A stretch of DNA of 64,000 nucleotides. It comes from Stutzerimonas kunmingensis. GTDB taxonomy: Bacteria; Pseudomonadota; Gammaproteobacteria; Pseudomonadales; Pseudomonadaceae. The position numbers and the translations under genes are program-made. Positions 58,679-64,000 of the stretch are shown here, piece after piece. Under the pieces are notes generated by a model. The model did not search any database, was not told the origin of the DNA, and saw nothing but the letters and a program-made list of their open reading frames with translations. The stretch is taken from positions 310,001-374,000 of the forward strand of contig NZ_PISM01000021.1 of the NCBI RefSeq assembly GCF_002929225.1, written 5' to 3'. Position 1 is the stretch's first letter. Every line of letters starts with the position of its first letter.

Positions 58679-59347
58679 TTACGGACTATTGCCGCTTTGA
58701 TTTCCATCTCCTTCTGTTACCGGTTTTACTCCGGTTTCCCCCGCGGCGGCTATTCCAGCACTACAGCCGCACCTCAGTGTGTTCTCGAGCATAAATAGAC
58801 GGTCGTTGCCCCACCACATTTGATCGCCCAAAAACATCGTTGGTACACCGAATACTTTACGTTCGATGGCGGCCTGGGTATGCTCATCATACGCATTTGT
58901 TGCAGCGTCGCTGCTGAGAAACTCCTCGAAAGCAGCGCGATCCCACCCTAGAGTCCCGCACACTAGGGCAAGCAGGCTTTCCGAGTCCAGAGCTATACCT
59001 TCCCCCCAAACTGCATTGAATACTGTATTCACGTAAGCAGCAGTCTGCGTTTCGGCACCCGAGTAATAGAGCCCAGCATTCATCCGTTGGCTATTGTAAT
59101 TGGCAGGAAATAAAAACGGTAATCCGTACAGCTCGGCCCAGCGTTTTAAATCCACCATCAAATAGGCAAGTTTGACTTTCAGATCGCGATTGGAGGGGCC
59201 TACGTTTCCGATGGCGATTTTGGCTCGCGCCAAATCAATCGAGTGATAGCGAATGGAAAAGCTATAATCGTGGGCTAGCTTCGACAAGCGATGGTTAGCC
59301 AAGTAAGAAAAAGGGCTCAAAAAGTCGAAATAGAAATCAACAATCAC
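58679..59347 (-). CDS. nahD: 2-hydroxychromene-2-carboxylate isomerase
   Basis: 222 residues from GTG 59345-59347, giving the family start MIVDFYFDFLSPFSYLANHR; GGAG lies nine bases upstream. A frame-open ATG 20 codons earlier lacks similarity. DsbA-like kappa-GST fold with Ser in SPFSYLAN, and VFGVPTMFLGDQMWWGNDRL near the end. Glutathione-dependent; it isomerises 2-hydroxychromene-2-carboxylate to trans-o-hydroxybenzylidenepyruvate. The last ~25 residues (CSAGIAAAGETGVKPVTEGD) are longer than the usual 203-residue enzyme. Confidence 0.9.
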   Translation of the reverse strand: MIVDFYFDFLSPFSYLANHRLSKLAHDYSFSIRYHSIDLARAKIAIGNVGPSNRDLKVKLAYLMVDLKRWAELYGLPFLFPANYNSQRMNAGLYYSGAETQTAAYVNTVFNAVWGEGIALDSESLLALVCGTLGWDRAAFEEFLSSDAATNAYDEHTQAAIERKVFGVPTMFLGDQMWWGNDRLFMLENTLRCGCSAGIAAAGETGVKPVTEGDGNQSGNSP

Positions 59348-59605
59348 AATCAAACACTCCAAAAAACTAAGCCAACCAACAGTGGGTTGCCTCATCAAGG
59401 ATGGCACCCATCGTCGGCTTGATATGCTGGCTTCATTCGGTATTCCTAAAGCCTGACTTCACACCCGAGTCTGCGAGACTAGCAGTCTTAGCTAAATTTG
59501 CCGAACTGGCGACGCCTACTAGTAGCGCAAGAAATATGATTAATCTAATATATTTCAAATCGTTCAGCGTCTTTTCCAGCATTTCGCCAGACCAATCGAG
59601 TTGGA

Positions 59606-60610
59606 CTACTTCAATTCCTTGCTGTATTTAGCATGCAGTGCGGCCCAAGCTTTGCCTGACTTAAGGGCGCCAGCAATATAGTCTTCTGGGACGATGTTAT
59701 AGGGCGGACGGCATGGTCCAGCTGTGAGCCAGCCAGCTGCATCCATGCGTGCTTTTTCAAGTCCGATGTTGTATTTCGAGAACTCCGAAAAGTCGCCACG
59801 CGGAAACAATGTCGAATCGGCTGCGCGCATGTCATCGGAGATGGCTTTGGCCTTGATCCAGTCACCGCTGCTCTTGGCCTGATCCACTGCATCACGCAAC
59901 ATGATGGCGGTAGCCGGGCCGCACATGGAGCCGCTTGACCAGAACGCGGTCATGCGCTCAGGATTGATGCGTGCGGCCGCGTAATAGTCATCCTCGTGTG
60001 GAAGGAAGCGGATGTTGGGTGCCAATTTCAGGTCCAAGTCAAGCATTCCGATGCCTAGATATTTGGCAGTTACTACCTGCGGAATTTTGGACATTTCTGC
60101 CCAGAAGGGGCGAGGGAAGTCGAACTTGAAGGCTTCAGGGTTAGCGTAAATCGCAATGGCAGCCTCCGGTACCGCCTCTGCAACATCACGATAGAACTGG
60201 ACCGCTGTGGGCAGGTCCATCTTCACCCACATTGGGACACCGAGCATGGTACCGCTGGCGCCCATATCCATAAACTCACGAGTTTGGCGGATGACTTCGC
60301 GGGTATTCAAGGCCGTGGTGCCGCAGAAATAAGGCACGCGACCACGAATGGTTTCGACAATCGTCGAAACATAGTCACGTTTTTCCTCCCAGGTCAACGT
60401 AGCGCACTCGCCAAAAGTGCCCATACTTAAAATTCCGTTGACACCAGCCGCAATCAGTTCTTCAACTATGCGAGCAGTCTCGTTTAAGTCAACTGTGTTA
60501 GTGCTGCGCCAGTTAGAAGCATCCGGAGTAGCCGGCGTTGGCATAATAGCCCAGACACCATGGATATCCTCGGCAGTAAGACGCGCTGGTTTCATAGTTT
60601 TATTCGACAT
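59606..60610 (-). CDS. nahE: trans-o-Hydroxybenzylidenepyruvate hydratase-aldolase
   Basis: 334 residues, DapA-like TIM barrel. Schiff-base Lys183 in [23 protein letters not shown] phosphate-like loop, and [17 protein letters not shown]. Splits the benzylidenepyruvate to salicylaldehyde and pyruvate. Order nahC-nahE-nahD matches known upper operons. 59348-59605 holds no gene beyond the nahD leader. Confidence 0.94.
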   Translation of the reverse strand: MSNKTMKPARLTAEDIHGVWAIMPTPATPDASNWRSTNTVDLNETARIVEELIAAGVNGILSMGTFGECATLTWEEKRDYVSTIVETIRGRVPYFCGTTALNTREVIRQTREFMDMGASGTMLGVPMWVKMDLPTAVQFYRDVAEAVPEAAIAIYANPEAFKFDFPRPFWAEMSKIPQVVTAKYLGIGMLDLDLKLAPNIRFLPHEDDYYAAARINPERMTAFWSSGSMCGPATAIMLRDAVDQAKSSGDWIKAKAISDDMRAADSTLFPRGDFSEFSKYNIGLEKARMDAAGWLTAGPCRPPYNIVPEDYIAGALKSGKAWAALHAKYSKELK

Positions 60611-61016
60611 GGAGACACTCTTGGTTAGGTAAAAAAGCTGGAACTAGGTTAGTCAGAATCGTTGTCCAATCGCGACCGACTCCAAATTACGGATCTAGAG
60701 TTACCGTAGCTGTAGCCTCTTGGAGCCCAATCACCTTTATACGTTCGGTTTAAGGAACAGCTTCCGGATATCAATACTAACGAGCCAGTCGCTCGTTAAG
60801 TCAACATGAACTTGCAGTGCTGGGCCCCATGCATGATCTGCATCGAACGACTGAGACTAGCATCCTCATTCGCCACGATCCTTGCATAATCTATTACAGC
60901 CCCGATGTGAGGGTGAACCGGAGCAAAATCGGGAAAATTAATACTGCAGGAGCATAAGTAATTTTCCCCAACGCATATCTGGAAGAGAGCCTGCGCCTGT
61001 AACTTTGGTTGTAGTT
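60611..61016. other. nahC-nahE gap with hairpin; usual nahQ position
   Basis: About 400 bases with no ORF that I can support. Known upper operons carry the small gene nahQ here. Short frames exist on the minus strand (for example ITYAPAVLIFPILLRF just after nahC) but are interrupted. A perfect inverted repeat AACGAGC-CAGTC-GCTCGTT lies at 60779-60797. Confidence 0.5.
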
Positions 61017-61925
61017 TTAACTCAATTTTACATCCATGCCGTAGCCAGTGGTCTCGATACCATGGCCAAAGATGTCTCCAACGTAGTACTCCGCTTCGTC
61101 TATGGCCTTGGCACCTCGCCAGCCGGGCTCAATGAGCCAGCCGGAAGGTGTTGCGCCATAGAACGTCAGCGCCTTGTCGTTAGCATGAATGCCAAGTTGC
61201 AAGGCAATGTCAATGTCGTTCTTTACAAACTGTTGATGGGTGTATCCCAGATCCTCTATGTCGGTGTACTCAAGCATCACATGATTGAGCCTCTTTTCAG
61301 CGGGCATGGCACCAAACCCAATGGAGTGGTCCCGACCATTGCAATGCATGAACGTTAGTTCGCCAGTCATGCCGTTGGGCAGCGGGATCCGGTATTCGAC
61401 GTCCCCACGCAATCCCAGAAGACTATAGAACTTGTGGGCAGCTTCGACATCGGTCTGGCGAACGATGCAATGACCCAGGCCTTGGTCACCAGTCACAAAC
61501 TTGCCGTGCAGGGGGCGGCCAGGATGGAACGGGTTGTTCATGTCGATCCGGGGGCCCCAGAATATCTCGGTCGGGTTGCCGCCTGGATCTACTGTCTTCA
61601 TCAGGCCCAACACCATTCGTTCCTGAGCCTCGGCTTTATCGCAGACGCGAACATCGTAACCGGCGTCAATGAGTTTTTGACCGAGAGCCTCGAACTCCGG
61701 TTTTCCGGACACACGCCAACCCAGGTATTCCAGGTCGTCCTGGCCGTTATGATGGATCACGATTCGATGATGCCAGTAATCCATCCGTAGATAGAAGCGG
61801 TCCTTCTCACCTTCATCAAGAACTTGCAGGCCCAGCATATTCGTGGCGAATGATTTCCACGCATCAGGATCCTTGACCGAGATGCCCATGTATCCGAGTT
61901 CAATAACTGCAGGTTGCTTACTCAT
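61017..61925 (-). CDS. nahC: 1,2-Dihydroxynaphthalene dioxygenase
   Basis: 302 residues, extradiol dioxygenase. Fe(II) ligands H152 (QGLGHCIV), H215 (RLNHVMLEY) and E266 (GWLIEPG). Opens the ring of 1,2-dihydroxynaphthalene, giving 2-hydroxychromene-2-carboxylate. 27 bases after nahF. Complete. Confidence 0.95.
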   Translation of the reverse strand: MSKQPAVIELGYMGISVKDPDAWKSFATNMLGLQVLDEGEKDRFYLRMDYWHHRIVIHHNGQDDLEYLGWRVSGKPEFEALGQKLIDAGYDVRVCDKAEAQERMVLGLMKTVDPGGNPTEIFWGPRIDMNNPFHPGRPLHGKFVTGDQGLGHCIVRQTDVEAAHKFYSLLGLRGDVEYRIPLPNGMTGELTFMHCNGRDHSIGFGAMPAEKRLNHVMLEYTDIEDLGYTHQQFVKNDIDIALQLGIHANDKALTFYGATPSGWLIEPGWRGAKAIDEAEYYVGDIFGHGIETTGYGMDVKLS

Positions 61926-61952
61926 AGTTTGATTCCATGGAGTTAGTGCTTA

Positions 61953-63404
61953 TTAGAAGGGATACTGCTGCTCGAAAGGCTCGATGGTCAGCCACTTGAG
62001 CTCTGTGAACTCATCGATCACAGCACGGCCGTCGAAGCGTCCGTAGCCAGTGTTCTTAGTGCCTCCGTATGGAGCCTGCGCCTCGTTTTGGACAGTCGAG
62101 CCGTTAATGTGCACTGAACCATATTCGATGGACATGCCCACGCGCAAAGCACGGTTGATGTCGCGGCCAAATACGCCCGACGACAGGCCATAGGCGCTGT
62201 CGTTGGCAATGCGAATGGCCTCTGCTTCGCCGTTGCAACGGATCACCACAGTGATGGGACCGAAGGTCTCCTCATCGTAGATCCGCATGTTGGATTTGAC
62301 GTGATCCAGGATCGTGGCCGGCATGACCGCACCTTGGGCCATGCCGCCGCAGGCAACTGTGGCTCCTTTGTCGATCGCGTCCTTGAACAAACCATTGATC
62401 CGCTCGCCTGAATTTGGCGAGACCATTGGGCCGATGATGCAGTCGCCAGTTACGCATGGGTCGCCCGCGCTCAAACGCTTGGTCTTTTCGGCAAATTTGG
62501 CGACAAATTCGTCGGCAATCTTCTCATCAACCACCAAGCGCTCAGTGGACATGCAGATCTGACCTTGGAACAGGAAGCTACCGAATACCGCTGCCTTGAC
62601 AGCTGCGTCGATGTCCGCGTCATCCAGAACAATAAGTGGGGACTTGCCACCGAGCTCCAGCAGGCAGCGCTTGAGGTGTTGCGCGGCCTTCTGCGCGATA
62701 ATACTGCCCACGCGGGTGGAGCCCGTGAAGTTGATGCGGCGGATCTCCTTGGCCGAAATCAATGCGTCCGCGATCTCGGGCGAACGGTCAGGCGAAGAAT
62801 TGAGATAGTTGAGTACGCCAGCAGGCAGCCCGGCTTCCTGCACGCACTGGGTGATCAGGGCATGCGTCGCGGGACTAAATTCGGAACCTTTGAATACCAC
62901 CGTGTTGCCGCAGACCAGCGGATAAGCGATGGCTCGTGCCGCCAGCACTGCGGTGCCGTTCCACGGCACGATGCTCAGGATCGGACCGACCGGCTGACGT
63001 AGCGTCATTGAGAGCGTGTCAGACTTGTCTGTCGGAATAGTTTCCCCCTGAATTTGTGTAGCCAGCGATGCCGCTTCACGGAACACATTGGCTGACATCT
63101 GGACATTGAAGCCGGCCCAAAGAGCGGAGGCTCCCACCTCCTTGGCCATCACTTCGATAAACTCGGGTGTTTTACTTTCCATAACCTCAGCGACCCTCAG
63201 CAGAAGGCGGCGACGCTCCGAAGGTCCAACAGTCTTCCAGGTCTGGAAAGCCTCTTGGGCAGCTTGCGCGGCCTTTAACGCATCCATCACCGTGGAGTTT
63301 GCACACTCCGTCATCACCTCACCACTGACGGGGTGCTTTCGCTCGAAGGTCTGTTGGTCACTGGAATTGACCCAGACATTGTTGATAAACAATTTTGTAT
63401 TCAT
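61953..63404 (-). CDS. nahF: Salicylaldehyde dehydrogenase
   Basis: 483 residues, ALDH family. N149 in VPWNG, E250 in LLELGGKSP and catalytic C284 in GQICMSTE match the known NahF active site. NAD-dependent oxidation of salicylaldehyde to salicylate, the inducer bound by NahR. C-terminus complete. Confidence 0.95.
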   Translation of the reverse strand: MNTKLFINNVWVNSSDQQTFERKHPVSGEVMTECANSTVMDALKAAQAAQEAFQTWKTVGPSERRRLLLRVAEVMESKTPEFIEVMAKEVGASALWAGFNVQMSANVFREAASLATQIQGETIPTDKSDTLSMTLRQPVGPILSIVPWNGTAVLAARAIAYPLVCGNTVVFKGSEFSPATHALITQCVQEAGLPAGVLNYLNSSPDRSPEIADALISAKEIRRINFTGSTRVGSIIAQKAAQHLKRCLLELGGKSPLIVLDDADIDAAVKAAVFGSFLFQGQICMSTERLVVDEKIADEFVAKFAEKTKRLSAGDPCVTGDCIIGPMVSPNSGERINGLFKDAIDKGATVACGGMAQGAVMPATILDHVKSNMRIYDEETFGPITVVIRCNGEAEAIRIANDSAYGLSSGVFGRDINRALRVGMSIEYGSVHINGSTVQNEAQAPYGGTKNTGYGRFDGRAVIDEFTELKWLTIEPFEQQYPF

Positions 63405-63451
63405 GCGGTTTGACCAGAAATTTAGTTATTATTTCAAGATAGGCGACAAAC

Positions 63452-64000
63452 CTACTTGCGACCGAGCGCCATCCCTCCATCTATATTAATGACAGTCCCG
63501 GTAATGAATTTCCCTTGATCTCGCGACGCCAACAACAAATAGGGTGCCACTACGTCTTCGGCCTTGGCTGCAAATCCAAGAGGCGTTAGACCCTTGATCA
63601 TGTCCTCGATACCGGGCATGTTTTTCATGTGAGTTTTGTCGAAGCCGGCGCTTGCGGGACCGCTCAGAGACGTCACGGTGCCGCCCGGTGCAACGGCGTT
63701 GACGCGAATGTGGGGAGCCAATTCGTAAGCCAAAGCCTTCATCATGCCCAGGACCGCATGTTTGCTGGCGATGTAGCATGAACCACCAGCACCGACCGTA
63801 TGGGACGACACTGAAGCGGTCATCACCACTGATCCGCTAGTCTTTTTCAGTTCCTGCAGGGCGGCCCTGATACCGCTGAAATAGCTCTTGACATTGATGT
63901 TGAATATCTCATCAAAACTGCTCGATATTTTCTCCCAAGGCTCTTCGATGCCAAGCATGTAATCCCAAATACCGGCATTTGCAATGAAACAATCGAGATG
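63452..64000 (-). CDS. nahB: cis-Dihydrodiol naphthalene dehydrogenase, C-terminal part (runs off the right edge)
   Basis: 182 codons, open to the window end. Short-chain dehydrogenase: NAGIW near the edge, Ser in TASVSSH, YIASK (Tyr/Lys), and VNAVAPGGT. Oxidises cis-1,2-dihydrodiol naphthalene to 1,2-dihydroxynaphthalene. The nahA dioxygenase genes would be expected further right. Confidence 0.93.
   Translation of the reverse strand, partial: HLDCFIANAGIWDYMLGIEEPWEKISSSFDEIFNINVKSYFSGIRAALQELKKTSGSVVMTASVSSHTVGAGGSCYIASKHAVLGMMKALAYELAPHIRVNAVAPGGTVTSLSGPASAGFDKTHMKNMPGIEDMIKGLTPLGFAAKAEDVVAPYLLLASRDQGKFITGTVINIDGGMALGRK

Noticed and set aside
58638..58680. Intrinsic terminator GCCC...GGGC followed by T7
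   Set aside because: Only a 4-bp stem, and no plus-strand gene ends there.

Overview
The window looks like part of a Pseudomonas / Stutzerimonas-type chromosome: an integrative conjugative element (ICE) of the PAGI-2 / clc type next to a naphthalene-degradation island heavily reworked by mobile elements. The host is inferred from gene families (TIGR037xx-type ICE genes, MobH relaxase, NahR-controlled nah operons). No species-level marker is present.

Layout: (1) 1-8651, minus strand: a tight defence-like operon reading HTH/excisionase-like protein, SNF2-type helicase (TTG start), AAA+ ATPase, subtilisin-like protease, AIPR-family protein and the N-terminus of a Mod-like DNA methyltransferase. 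(2) 8875-17267: ICE conjugation genes, an AbiEi/AbiEii type IV toxin-antitoxin pair and the MobH relaxase. The transfer module carries a large internal deletion: one 141-residue ORF at 10979-11404 is a fusion of the start of one transfer protein to the body of another, and everything normally between them, including the VirB4-like ATPase, is absent. (3) 17480-27071: nested mobile elements: a decayed IS66, then an IS110 split by a 6,956-bp Tn1721/Tn501-type transposon (19227-26182, 5-bp duplication AACAA) that carries a chemoreceptor gene and is itself hit by an IS256 element. (4) 27264-40244: a GlcD-like oxidase, IS scraps, then the complete naphthalene lower (salicylate) operon on the minus strand in the order nahG, T, H, I, N, L, O, M, K, J, X, with nahR divergent from nahG. 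(5) 40269-52065: an intact IS5, a second salicylate-hydroxylase-like flavoprotein, a truncated IS5, a tetR stub, a periplasmic metallo-beta-lactamase-fold protein, acetoacetyl-CoA synthetase and HMG-CoA lyase, a zinc alcohol dehydrogenase, a decayed meta-cleavage hydrolase, a glutathione S-transferase and a DJ-1/PfpI protein. (6) 52156-56696: IS3, serine recombinase, IS5 and IS66 wreckage, including a 308-bp tandem array built from an IS66 end plus an IS5 end. (7) 56795-64000, minus strand: a FadL/TodX-type porin, a decayed aryl-alcohol dehydrogenase, and the distal part of the naphthalene upper operon (nahB, F, C, E, D). nahA (the dioxygenase) would lie beyond the right edge.

Together: the upper genes take naphthalene dihydrodiol to salicylate; NahG makes catechol; NahT and NahH keep and run meta-cleavage; NahI/N/L/O/M/K/J deliver pyruvate and acetyl-CoA. 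The TodX-like porin may import substrate and the transposon-borne chemoreceptor may steer cells, although both roles are inferred. Many elements are broken by single-base frameshifts (tnpA of the Tn, IS110, IS66 tnpC, IS256), so part of the mobile content is dead or the assembly has indels there.
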